From: Phaeosaccion multiseriatum
Lineage: Eukaryota > Ochrophyta, other classes
Reading direction: 5' to 3'
NCBI GenBank assembly: GCA_965112735.1
Contig: OZ218950.1
Span: 7,068,001 to 7,132,000 of the forward strand
DNA: 64,000 nucleotides
Numbering within the stretch: the first letter of the stretch is position 1; the number at the start of each line of letters is the position of its first letter. The notes beneath the pieces were generated by a model. The model was not told the origin of the DNA. It saw only the letters and a program-made list of their open reading frames with translations, and did no database searches. Positions 44,701 to 55,173 of this stretch are shown here, one piece after another. Position numbers and translations under genes: made by a program.

Positions 44701-45368
44701 AGCTCAAGGGCTCTCTGCGCCTGCGACGGCGCGGGCGTGAGCAGATGCGGAAGCACCAGCACCAGCACCAGCAAGGGCGGGGGCCAAATCCTTCGGACGG
44801 ATTTCCGCCTCCTTTTTCTTCACAACGAGTAGGGGTGGGCTCTGTCGCTGCTGCTTCTCCAGCTAGCGCTGCTGGTGGAGCGGCGGGTGGGGAAGGGGTG
44901 AGAGGGGGGGATGCGTACATGGCGGGTGCATCGGTCGTGGCGATGAGGAGATCAAGCCGCTCGGACTCTTCGCTCCTCGAAGGAAGAAGAGGAGTCTCTC
45001 GCTCCCGACCCGCGGCGCTGGCCCCGAGTCGGTGCAGCAGGATACCTTTGGCCAAGAAGTGGATCGGTCGGGGCGGGAGCAAGAACAGCAGTGGCTGTAG
45101 CCGTGGCAGCAAGACCAACCACCACTTGAACAACTTGGATCGCAAGCCCCACGGCTTGACCCCCTCCACCGCCGCTCACAGCGAGGAGAGCTCGAGTCCG
45201 TTTCAGGCCGTGCCAACTGGGTCGGCTGCCCTTGCACGGGTGATGGTGGGGGTGGCGGCGGCCAAGACAGAGGGGCAGGAGGGAGTACCAAGAGCCGTTG
45301 AGGCGGAGGGTGGTGTGATCGCGCGCGAAGAGGGGGTGAGGAAGGGCGTAATTCCGGAAGGGTGGTAG
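41716..45368 (+). CDS. MAP2K-like protein kinase with DEP domain
   Basis: Model: join(41716..42017, 42167..45368), 1167 residues. The intron falls inside the glycine loop, and joining restores [19 protein letters not shown], which supports both splice sites. Kinase elements: VAVKEVK (~118), [14 protein letters not shown], catalytic loop [16 protein letters not shown] (~235) with Leu in place of the HRD Arg, LTDFGCAAS (~252), RYMAPERLS (~317) and [11 protein letters not shown] Gly insert sits between DFG and APE. The pattern fits MAPKK-type STE kinases. A DEP domain follows at ~669-749 ([20 protein letters not shown], then [17 protein letters not shown]). DEP domains bind membranes or G-protein regulators. 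The remaining ~400 residues are Ser/Gly-rich and basic. The HLD loop makes it a non-RD kinase, which usually means activation-loop phosphorylation is not needed. Confidence 0.82.
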
Positions 45369-45509
45369 TCTGCGAGTGGAAGGGGTGCTGTTGGGCGGTG
45401 TTGTCAAAGGGGCACACAGCAACAACATGACCTTGTGTGTGTCCTCATGTTTGTGCACGTTAATAGTTTTTGTTTGTTTTTTTGTTAGATGTATCTTGTC
45501 TGTCTATAC

Positions 45510-45548
<39 letters not shown>

Positions 45549-45829
45549 TGTCTGTGTGTGTGGGGGGGGCGGGGGGGAGCCGCAGGGGCTGAGTGGGCGA
45601 CGTGTCAGCGAGAGATTGCGACATGGGCCACCAACAAGAGGCGGATGTAGTAGGGGAGAGCAGCTTCAGGGCTCCTCTTTCTTACGGCCTTCAAACCTGC
45701 CCGTTGGTTGTCCACGAGGGAGTCCATGTCGTGTTTGTGTGCAGTTTTGTGTGTGTATATAGTTGAAAATGCAGAATGAATAAAGGCTACTTGAAAGCTG
45801 ATGGTGTAATTACTCTCTTCATCGCGTAG
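45369..45829. other. 3' untranslated region with GT microsatellite and poly(A) signal
   Basis: A (TG)n run lies at about 45509-45547 followed by a G-rich stretch. AATAAA at 45779-45784 is a reasonable polyadenylation signal for the kinase transcript. Confidence 0.5.
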
Positions 45830-45912
45830 CTAACTGCTCAAAAGCCGTCCGTCGGTATCTTGCTTCGGCTTGAACCTCGTACTCCCTCTTCTCCTGTGTG
45901 AGGTTAGCACCC

Positions 45913-45957
<45 letters not shown>

Positions 45958-46353
45958 TCCTCCTCCCTCTCCACTCGTTCGCACGCTGCATACATTGCTT
46001 TGCCTCCGCCTGCTCGGACGGCTCATCCTGGCAGCACTTGGGCCCAGCCATAAGCACACTATCAGAGGGGGTCAGAGTCAGGGTCAGAGACTGGGTCAGG
46101 ACCTGCGCTGCCCAGCAAGAAGTAGGTCTCTGCGCTTGCGTCTGCTCCGACATCCTCTGCGTTGGGCGAAGTCAAGTCCAGCATGCATACCTTGAGCCGA
46201 CTTGAGTTCGCCCCGGTGTTCAACAGCACAGCCCACTCTACAGGCCAGCGCAGGCAGCTTCCCCTCCTCCGAAGCGAAGTGCCGCTCTGCTCCCCTCCTC
46301 CAGCAACGGAGATGCTCAAGAGAGAACAAGAGAGAGAGGGAGGCTCCCATCAT
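45830..46353 (-). other. Possible small minus-strand gene or exon remnants, unresolved
   Basis: Read on the minus strand, 46313-46191 is open and ends at a fair donor (CAAG then GTATGC); alternative acceptors near 46155 open two different frames to stops at 45830 or about 46070. One frame runs through a (CAG/CTG)n tract (45911-45957) as polyleucine. Neither reading shows a known domain, so I report only the possibility. Confidence 0.2.
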
Positions 46354-46594
46354 ATCTCGCTTTTACTTGCCTCAGTAAGCCCCCTCCAATTCCCTCCCAT
46401 TGTCCACCTGTTCCTCAACAAGCGCACACGCGCCTTTCTTCCCCTGCGTGCGAGGGGGGGTGCGCGTGCCGTAAAGGCGGTGCTTCAGGATGCGTCTCAG
46501 GGGAAGGCACCTCTCCCCACTCCTCCACTGTGCCGCGGCAACAGAAGGGTGGGTAGGAGGTAGAGGGGGGCTTAGGGTCCCACGCTCCTCCCTC

Positions 46595-46973
46595 CTACAA
46601 GATGGGAGCGTTGGCGGTCTTCTTGTCCATTCGGTCCTTGTAGGCCACTCCGCTCTCCCCATTGGGCCCGTTCCTCTTCTCCTGGTCGGTGTGGTACTCT
46701 TCGGGCATGTTGAGCCCCACTCGGGCCGCACTCTTGGTCATGCGCTCGCTCTGAACCATCTTCTCTCCGTTGTAGAGGTCCACGAGGACTTGCCTTTCGT
46801 CCACACCAGTCACGAGACGAGACACGTCCATTGCGGTCTGGCGCAAGGCTGCCACCTTCCCTGCATCTGTCACCTCTTTCCCTTCGCGAAACTGTGTCAT
46901 TAAGAGGTGGGTTGGAGGGGGGCATGAGAGTGGAGGACGGGGGTGAGAGGGGGTTGGAAGGGAGCCAAATTAA

Positions 46974-47016
<43 letters not shown>

Positions 47017-47362
47017 TTAGTAGTAGTAGTGGCATAGGTCTCACGCGTATAAGAGAAAACAGGCAGACGAGGTTATCAATGCTCTGTTGCGATGGGATGA
47101 AAGTAGAGAGGAAGAGTTAGAAGGAGAAGGTGGTGGGTGGTGATGGTGGCGCAGAGCTTCGCGGAGGAGTGTTTGAAAGGATTGTTGCTCGTAGTGGTGA
47201 CGGTGCGCTTCGCGGCGATCCACAACTCACCCTCTGAGTGACCACTTGTGCAAAGTCGTTGTGCGAGGCGCTGGGGAGCAGCCTCAAGTGCCTCAGAATG
47301 GTCCTGTAGCTGCACACACAGGCCTGTCGCGCCGCTGCTGCCGTGGCCGCCGCGGCTGGCAT
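46595..47362 (-). CDS. FMC1-like LYR-type mitochondrial protein
   Basis: Model: complement(join(46595..46891, 47231..47362)), 142 residues, phase-0 intron. The N-terminus CSYRTILRHLRLLP is an LYR-type helix start (Tyr-Arg, then a hydrophobic/basic helix). After the intron come FREGKEVTDAGKVAALRQTA, SRLVTGVDERQVLVDLYNGE and RMTKSAARVGLNMPEEY; the last matches the ESAGLVGLKLP end of FMC1 (human C7orf55). FMC1 helps assemble the F1 part of mitochondrial ATP synthase; this role is assigned by family. An Ala-rich N-terminus may be a short targeting peptide. The protein is longer than human FMC1 (113 residues) because of a polar C-terminal tail (TDQEKRNGPNGESGVAYKDR). The intron holds an (AGC)n tract. 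Confidence 0.68.
46976..47009. repeat. (CAG)n microsatellite in the FMC1-like gene intron
   Basis: About 11 units of CAG/AGC followed by TAGTAG-type units, wholly inside the intron 46892-47230. Confidence 0.8.
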
Positions 47363-48156
47363 GGTCCAGAAAGGAGAGGTGGATGAAATAGTGGAGGAGG
47401 AGGACAAGAGGAGGAGAGAGGGGAATTTAAGTTTCAGTTGCTAGGGGGGCGTGGGCGCGTTACTTAACTCCATGAGAGCCATTGACTGCATGATCCGGGC
47501 ATGAGCTCCAACGCGGGCCGATGTGGAGTGTGAGGTGGAGAGTACCCGCCACGTCCAAGTTGGTGCACCCGACAGCGAAGCTGGAGCTCAGTCAGTTCGA
47601 AGTCAATATTTTGTTATGTACGTCTCTTCTGTGCTCCTTTGATCCTTTACAACTTCTTTTCCCCTCCCTTTGTACTCTTGTGTATCTCCTTTTCAGTATC
47701 AGTTTCAGCCACCTTTTCCCCATTGCTTGACAGAGATCAGAAGCGGAGCACAATCGCTCAACTATACCCCATCTCTCCTCCCTCCCCCTGTACAATCCTG
47801 GCTCGGCAGCTTCTCTCTCTCTCTCCCCCTCCCTCCCTGCCGTACCCCCTAGTCTCCCCTGTCTTGTCGCCTCACTTCGCAGCCAGCACCGTCGGCAAAC
47901 AAGGGCGCAGACCCGAGCTGACACCACTGAGGCAGCTCCGTTGCGCAGCCCTCCCTCCACCACCTCTTCCCTCTCCTCTCTCAAAGTGCGACCCAAGCCT
48001 CCGTTCCAACGATCTGTTAATGAAATAATCTCATCCTCTCCTCACAGCCCAGAGCCCATGAACGATGGAAATCCTCTCCCCACCGAACCATTGGCCACCC
48101 AACACAGCTGCGTTGCCGCCTTTGCTACTTCAGAGTGCCCTCCCTCCCTGTCGCTT
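47363..48156. other. Spacer between two minus-strand genes
   Basis: Carries the upstream region of the FMC1-like gene and the 3' flank of the Cys-rich gene. It is rich in CT stretches around 47690-47870. I see no exon with both a frame and splice sites. Confidence 0.4.
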
Positions 48157-49471
48157 TCATGGGCACCACCACGGCCACCACCCTCCCAGGCACTTCTTCT
48201 GCGGCGTTGTTGTGTCGGCGCTATCGTCCTTTGCGCAGTCCTTGTCGGTCAAGTCATCGAAGAGCAGGCAAGCTGCGCAGTACGCACACACCTTCAAGTC
48301 CTTGCCCGCCTTGGACAGTTTCTGGGAGATGCAGCAAAGGGGGGGGAGTGGGGGGGGGCGTGTACGCGAGAGGGGGAAAGAAGGAGAGATAAGAGAGGGG
48401 GGGGGGGGGGGGATGGGGGGTACAGGAGGACGGAAGAAATCGAGCCACGGAGAAAAGTGGACCCCTCGACTTGGCCTCACGAATTCCCCCCCTCTCCCCG
48501 CCCAAGTCCACTCACCACCTTCTCCCCCTCGAAGCAGGCTTCCCCGTCTGCCTTGGAGTGGTGCGTCTTTCCCAAGCACTTGAGCAGCGCAAGGGAGCTG
48601 GCGTTGGACCAGTCTTGCCCTAGCTGGCCCTGGAGGAGGGGAGTAAAGACAGGGCTGAGTAGAGCGCACGCGATATAAAAAAACAAAGCATGCAATGGAA
48701 GGGGGGGTGGAGTGGGCACACACGGAGTCTTGTATCCACTCTTTACTGTAAGCGGGCACTCTGCGGTGCATGACACAGCCGATCTTCTCCCCGCTACCCA
48801 CCATGTTGCCATTGCACTCCCGCTGGAGGCACGTCTCAATCCGCTCCCCTTGGGTTGGGGCCGCGGTGGGGGCAGGTGTCTCCGCCACAGGGGCTGGGGT
48901 TTCAGGCTCTGAGAAGGAAGTGGTGGTGTACTCGGTCTCCACCGGACCCAGCGTTATAAATGGCGGGATTACAGCTAACAGGTTGAAGAAGAACAAGAGA
49001 GGGAAGGAGAACAAAGCAGGAGGACAACAACAAGCAACTCAGCTTATGCGAGATAGTCGTATTCGCCACTGGCAATGGCGTTACGACCCCCCACCTCCAA
49101 CCTGAAGGGGCTGGGGCAGGCGTCTCCTCCGGCTCCGGCGTCTCCTCCGGGGGAGAGTTGTCCGAAGATGTGTCTGTGGCTGTGAGGGACGAATCGCTCT
49201 CGCTCTGCTCCTTCAGCTCCACCTGCCTCATGGCCTCTTCGAGAGGCGCGGCGGCGGCACTGCCTGTGTAGCTGTACATGACCGAGCTCAACAGAGAGGC
49301 CAGCACAAGGCCGAGCAGCAAGGCGATGCGAAGCCTCCGTGGCCTTGCTTGCTGGAGCCCTTCCTCCTCCCGGTCCTCTCCAAGGTGGAGATGCTGTTCC
49401 TCAGAATCAAAGGGGGAGATGCTGCCATAGACGCTGCAGTTGCGAGGGTTGGGGCACAAAGGATTTGCCAT
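48157..49471 (-). CDS. Cys-rich type II membrane protein, family unknown
   Basis: Model: complement(join(48157..48321, 48516..48629, 48724..48908, 49102..49471)), 277 residues, all joins in frame. A cytoplasmic N-terminus of ~50 residues is followed by one membrane segment (~53-73, LRIALLLGLVLASLLSSVMY), with basic residues (ARPRRLR) just before it, which predicts the N-terminus inside. Then a Pro/Glu/Thr-rich stalk (PETPAPVAETPAPTAAPTQ) and a Cys-rich outer domain with at least nine Cys (CLQRECNGNMVGSG, IGCVMHRR, LLKCLGK, ACFEGEK, VCAYCAACLLFDDL, KDCAKDD). The sequence ends in the unusual CLGGWWPWWCP. Cys spacing implies disulphides in the secretory pathway. I do not recognise the family. 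Its direction matches the two genes on its right, but there is no operon-like spacing. Confidence 0.72.
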
Positions 49472-50283
49472 CTTCGAAGAGTAGATTTGTGCGCGGCAAG
49501 ACAAAAGTGGAATGTTGGCACGATTGGGTGTTTCTCCCCCCCCCCCCCCAATTTCCCGCATTCGAACTCCTCCACTACTCCACTCCTCCGCCCTCCACCT
49601 CCACTCCATTCACTGCCTGGGAGGGGGGGCTTGCGGGATCCTAGGCGTACCTCGTACTAACAGTAGCAGCCGTAGTAGCTGTACTAGCCCCCGCACATTG
49701 CAGCACACGTTTTTTATATATATATTCGTCCCAAACAAAAATAAAGGAGGCTCTCTTCGGTGAAGACAGAGCATCTTCGCCTTTCAAGAGAGGCGAGGCT
49801 CTGTAGCCTCTTCAAATAAATAAACATGTAAAACATACACTGTAAAAAAACAAACAACAAAATCCGCGCACACAAAACTCACTCGCCCCAACCCACGCCA
49901 TTGCCATCTCAAGCAAGCAAGCAAATCGTTCGCTCGCTCTGCCTTGGGCCTGGTGGCCTACTGGCTGGACAGCTAGCCCAAGGGTGGTAGAATCGTGTAG
50001 ACACCTAACCCCTGCCCCTTGCCAGTACACAGCTGCTCCCGACACCTGTTATTCAGCCGGTCTCTGTCAACCCTTCATTGGGTGCTGCTAGTCCCGAGTA
50101 CCATGGGAGGATACCGCGCGTCCTAAGCGGTCCTGAGTGAGCAGCTGGTGATGCTGCTGCTGCTGCTGCCCTGAAGGGGCAGGCGCACTGATGGGTGGCG
50201 AGCAAGGTCGACAGGCTCAGGCGGGCGGCTCAAGGCTTCTGCCCTGCCGGCCGATACCTAAGCTCCCAGCCACCCCTTCGGTC
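49472..50283. other. Spacer, no gene seen
   Basis: Upstream region of the Cys-rich gene and 3' flank of the acidic/basic repeat gene. AT-rich from about 49710 to 49870, then a (GCT)n run at 50153-50170. No exon is supported. Confidence 0.4.
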
Positions 50284-50791
50284 TCAGACGATCTCTCCGC
50301 TTTCGCCTTCTGACGTCCGCCCCCAACTTCTCCGCTTGTGCCGCGCGACAGCGTTGTCGCGCCCTCTCGCCTTTCCCTCGGCATCCACCATGGCTTCCTT
50401 CCACCACTTGCTCTCCTCAAGCAAGGGCACCTCCCTTTCTTTCCGCGTTGCTGGGAGGTGAGAGGCCAGGTTGCTGTCCTCCCGACGCTTGGCCTTTCCA
50501 CTCGAGCTTCTTCTGCTCGAGCGTTTTGGCGCTCGCTCCTCCTCGGAACGACGCTTGGCCTTTCCACTCGAGCTTCTTCTGCTCGAGCGTTTTGGCGCTC
50601 GCTCCTCGGAACGACGCTTGTCCTTTCCACTCGAGCTTCTTCTTTTCGAGCATTTTGGCGCTCGCTTCTCCTCCTCCGGCGGCTTCTCCTCCTCCGCTCG
50701 CACCAGCACCACATCCTCCTTCTCCTCCTCCTCCTCCTCCCCCTCCCCCTCCTCCTCCTCCTCCTCCTCCTCCTCCTCCTCCTCCTCCTCC

Positions 50792-50825
<34 letters not shown>

Positions 50826-51985
50826 TCTCATCTTCCTCACCCACACCCTCACCCTCCTCCTCCTCCTCCGCATCGACCTCGACCTCCCCCTCCTTCTCCG
50901 GCTCCTCCTCCTCTTCCTCCGCCTCCTCTCCACAGCTCCCATTCCCGGCCGCTCCACAGGCCTCTAGCGCAGGTCTTGTCCCTCCCAGCCGAGGGATTCT
51001 CGGGGGGGGCTCCTCCTCCTCCTGCTCCTCTTGTTCTGCGAGCCGAGGGATTCTCGGGGGGGGGTCCTCCTCCTCATGCTCCTCTTCTTCTGCTTCCCCT
51101 GATGCAGCTTCCTCCTGCTTCTTCTCCTGCTCATCCACCTCCTCCTGCTCTTCATCCTCCTCCTCGTCCTCCTGCTCCTCCTGCTCCTCCTCTTCCTCTT
51201 CCACCACCACCTCCTCTCCCTCTGCCTCCGCCGATGCAGCTTCCTCTCCCGCTCCCGCCTGCTCGTTGAGCCGACGATGTCTACCGTCCGCACCCTCCCG
51301 GGGAGCACCTCTTAATCCCCCCTCTTCCCCTTCCTCCGGCCACAGCTCACCCTCCGCCGTACTCGAATCGCTGCTGGAGGGGTTTGTGAGTATGCTGGTG
51401 CGCCTTGACATGTCGCTGCTGCCGCTTCTGCTGCGGCTCACGCCTGTGCTGCTGCTGCTGCTGCTACTACTCTTCGCAGGGGACGTGAAGGCCGAGGAGA
51501 GAGAGACGTCGGCGGTACTGGTGGGGGTGCTGACATCTCCAGAGCAATCTTGCTTTAATATGTGAAGAGGGGCCATTGAGACCGAGAGTCCGACGGAAGC
51601 TTTTGCAGCACTGCCAGCAGTGCTCTTGACATGGGCAAAGGCTTGGTGCCGGGATTGGGCGGCAGCAGTTCCCAAGGCACGTTGTCTCCGTGGTTGCATC
51701 CCGTCCTGCGGTGGCTTCCCTGCGTCACCCCACACTTGGTCAATGTCGCCGCCAAAGCTGACATCGTCACGGAAGCAACCTCCTGCTGGCGGCTCTCCCG
51801 CGTCAATCTCTGCTCGTCTCCCCCCCAAAAGTCTACGAAAGCTTCTCCCCATGCTCCCCGCCCGACTCAAACGCACGGCGCCTGCGTCAAGGGTTTCTCC
51901 CTTCTGCTGGGCTGTTGCTCCCAAAGGAAAGGTTTCAGGTGAAAGGTGAGAGGCGGACGAAGAACGTTTGGGGCAGACAGAGTTA

Positions 51986-52032
<47 letters not shown>

Positions 52033-52343
52033 CAAGAGTGACAGCGAACTAAACGGTATATGGGACTACATGCGGGGGCGGGCGTAAACTGTCCACCGCC
52101 ACACTCGGCACTTCGTCGCCCCCCTGTTGCGTGGCGTGGAGGGAGAGGTGCCCCACCATACCCACGACCACGCACCAACAGCCACGCAAGACATCCTGCG
52201 TCGTGCGTAGGTGACTCACCGGAAGCAGCGCCCAGACGATAGTATCCAAAGAGGCTGTCTCCCTGAGTGGTAGTAGTGCAGGGCTCTGGCAATGCCTCGA
52301 AGGAATCAATCCCGTGGATTGGGCTGATGCTGTGGTGGCATTC
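50284..52343 (-). CDS. Acidic/basic repeat protein, 5' end unresolved
   Basis: Supported exons: complement(join(50284..51911, 52220..52343)). The upstream exon (open as ECHHSISPIHGIDSFEALPE) ends phase 1 at a GTGAGT donor and joins in frame to the main exon at AQQKGETLDAG. No start codon is found in these exons, so at least one further 5' exon is missing. The main exon includes a basic patch (MGRSFRRLLGGRR), a Ser-rich stretch, then over 200 residues of mostly Glu/Asp with two copies of PPPRIPRL, and a highly basic end with three tandem copies of RAPKRSSRRSSSGKAKRR (the first slightly changed), coded by nearly identical 66-bp repeats at about 50475-50680. The SR-like repeats suggest a nuclear, phosphorylated protein, but this is inference. 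Confidence 0.5.
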
Positions 52344-52958
52344 CTAAGGTGCCGAGAAGAAGCAGAGGGAAGGCCTGGAGTGACGCTAATATGCAGCAAG
52401 CATGAACAGAGACTGGGTACCTAAGCAGACAACTCTGCTGATGTGGTTGCGCGTGCTGCAGGCATCCGCCGGATGTGGATGTGAAAGGCAAAGTAAATAT
52501 TTGAAGCATCGCCTCTTTGCCGCCTTTTTGCGAGATTGGCGGGCGCGATTTGTCCCGAATTCGCCAACCGTCTTCGGAGGGACACACGGGGCAAAGCCAT
52601 TCCTTGCCCTTCATTCGGCCTTGTCACAAAGAGGGAAAGAAACTATTTTTTTTAATCTCTCCTCCGCCTATTTGGGGTATCGTTGTCTTATACTGTGCCA
52701 CTGTGCCGAGGTAAGCCTGTCTGTGGTGATCGATTTGTATAGGTCTTCTGGGGGGTTGAGGTGCTATCTGCTCTGCCTGCAGAGGGAAACCGACGACGTT
52801 GTATACGCTCGAGGCAAGGTAGGGTGCCCCGTCTCGCTTCTCGCGGCCTCTTCACGCCCCCCTCTCCCGCCGTACTTGGCAATGCAATCGAAGTAGTGAT
52901 GCAAGGCCAAGAGAGGGGGGGGCAAGGGGGGAAGGCCGGGCCGCCGTCTAAGGCCTCT
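52344..52958. other. Unassigned stretch between two minus-strand genes
   Basis: The missing first exon of the acidic/basic repeat gene may lie here. A minus-strand ATG frame at 52614 (MKGKEWLCPVCPSEDGWRIR) is open, but it joins to the downstream exon in the wrong phase. Nothing else is convincing. Confidence 0.3.
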
Positions 52959-55016
52959 TCAGCGTCTCATTCCCTTTGCAGCCTTCTGCTTGGCTGATTC
53001 CAGCGCGGCTGCTCGCAAGATGAAGGCGTCCTCATCGTCCTCGGCCTCAGCTCTCTCCTCGGCCTTTTGCTGCGCCGCGTTGACAGAGGGGTGGGAGGGT
53101 TGGGTGATACAAAGCACATTGGCGATACACTTAGTCAGTGGGACGCCGGGTGGGCGGGTGGGGTGAGCACTTCGCGCCTGCGGGGACCTCTCTAGAGTCT
53201 CGCAACTGCTGCACGAGAGGGAACATCAACCGCTCTACTCCCGGCAGACAGACACACAGACAGACAGAGAGAGAGACAGACAGAACGGCACCTGCCTACC
53301 TTCTTGCTCTTCTTCTTGCTGATGCCGTTGCTGCCCCCCCCTGCAGCTGCGGCTGCTTCTGCCTCCCGCTTGGCCGCATCGCGCTGCTCCCGCTCGAGCT
53401 GCTGCTTGTCAGCCATAGCCTTGGCCTCCTCCCTGAGGCGCTTCTCCTCCTTGCCCCTGGCCTTGCTGGCCTTCCTGTCGGCCAGCGACTTTTCCCTATC
53501 CTCCTGTTGGCGCAGACGCATGCAAGCAAGACCATATCAAAAGAGGCACGCACCACCAGAGGGAAGGGAAAGGTCAGTTCGACAAGATGGGAGGAAGACG
53601 GTGAGACGTCAGCGAAAGCAGCAGCCGCTCTTGCTGCTCTCTTTTGTCCGTCAAGCTCTCCTCCTCCGTTTTTAAGCACCGCGATGCCTTTCGGGTCCCA
53701 GGATGTACAGGCCAGACACGAAGCTTCTGTAGCTTGGCTCAGCTTCCACCAAAAGCTTCCAAAAGCACCACGGAGGAGGGAGAGGGTTGGCGTGCGTGCC
53801 ATCCACGCTAGCCCTCCCCTCCCTCCTCCCTCCCCACCCCCACCCTTCACCCTGCCCCTTCAGGCCGAACCTCAATCTGCCATGCTGGACTTTGCTCTGC
53901 CCCCTGGCTCCTCACCGCCCACCCCGGACCCCTCACACATTGATGTGCCCCACAAACCGACTCGGATTTCTTCTGATCCTCTTCCGAGCACCGGGAACGA
54001 GACGAAGGCTCTGTGGTATACAACTCAGCACGGCGCTGCTACCGTGGGGCACACAGTCTGGGAAGCAGCGTCTTGTGCTTCCCTTCCCTTCTGTCATATA
54101 ACAGTTTCCGCTGCTTGGATCGACGAGAGGTACCCTCCGCCACTCTGCCCATACGACGTCGTACTGGCTTTTTGCGCAGCAAGCACACTCCCTGCGAGCC
54201 CCTTCTGGTGCTGCTGCTGGAAGGCCGGGCTGCTTCAGCTGCCTGCCGCATCCCGCTCTTATCCTCGTCACTCAGTTAAAGAGCTGTACATGCTCCACCT
54301 ACCTTCTCCGTTTCCTCGGCGATCAGGAAGCTCGCCGTCTTGTCGGCCTTCTTGGACTGCGACTCCTGCCTCTGGTCGCTGTTGAGCAAGTACCATGACA
54401 GCCCCGCTAGACCTATTATTGCCGCGATGAGTGCCGGGAGCGGGAGGTTGTCGTAGCAAATCTGTCCACAGTGCGATTCATCGGCGGCAGCAGAGCAGCA
54501 GCGGTAAGCACCGGGAGGCGAGGGCGAGGGGAAGAGAGAGAGAGGGCAGTGCCAAAAAGACCTCCTCAGATCGGAGACTGTGGAACACCAATGGTTTCGC
54601 TCGCGACAAGAGAAAAAGGCAGAGACGAGAGCAGAGGCGTACTCGCAGAGCCCCACCAGAGGGCCATCCAACCTAGGCGACAGCCATCCACGTGTACAGG
54701 ACGCTCCACTCAAGGGCCCGAGGGAGGGCAAAAGGCCTGAGCTGAAAGTGACCGCCCTGCGGCCCTCTTCGTCGCCGCCCCCTCACGCTGCGGGCGAAAG
54801 CGAGCATATCCTTCCATGTCAATGCCCTGGCCCTTCTATCTCCACGCCTCCCCCCTCTTCGTCCCGACCGGTTGTGTTCCCTCAATCTTTCTCTCCCCTC
54901 CCCTCGTCTCTTCTTTCCTCCTCCCGCCCCTTCAGCCCGCTCACCTTCAACACGACGAGACCCACGAGCAAGGCGATCAAAAATGAATACTCGGCCGCTG
55001 CCTTTCCAAAGGCCAT
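52959..55016 (-). CDS. Small protein with two membrane segments and a charged coiled coil
   Basis: Model: complement(join(52959..53069, 53300..53503, 54303..54461, 54945..55016)), 181 residues, every intron phase 0. Exon 1 encodes MAFGKAAAEYSFLIALLVGL and a hydrophobic end (VVLK). Exon 2 encodes a second hydrophobic segment (LPALIAAIIGLAGLSWYLL), then SDQRQESQSKKADKTASFL. Exon 3 is a Lys/Glu/Ala coiled coil (DRKASKARGKEEKRLREEAK) ending in a basic KKKSKK. Exon 4 ends with EDDEDAFILRAAALESAKQK. Introns are far longer than exons. Overall it resembles a small ER or organelle membrane protein with a cytosolic helix. I do not recognise the family. Splice sites are standard, and donor sequences are GTGAGC, GTAGGT and GTAGGC. 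Confidence 0.68.
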
Positions 55017-55173
55017 GATGATGAACTCTTTTATTTGTGGAACCATATATGGCCCCCGTCAAAGCACCCTTACGTAAGGTCTAAGGTCATTACTTTTAGG
55101 AAATGGCTGTTTCGACCGAGAGGGTGTTGAGCCAGGGCGAGAAGAGCAAGGCTCCTGGGTACCGGCTGTATGC
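55017..55173. promoter_or_regulatory. Very short divergent promoter region (157 bp)
   Basis: Only 157 bp separate the ATG of the small membrane protein gene (-) from that of the coiled-coil gene (+). The left part is AT-richer (55020-55100). An in-frame alternative ATG at 55103 opens a different frame and is not used in this model. Confidence 0.5.
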
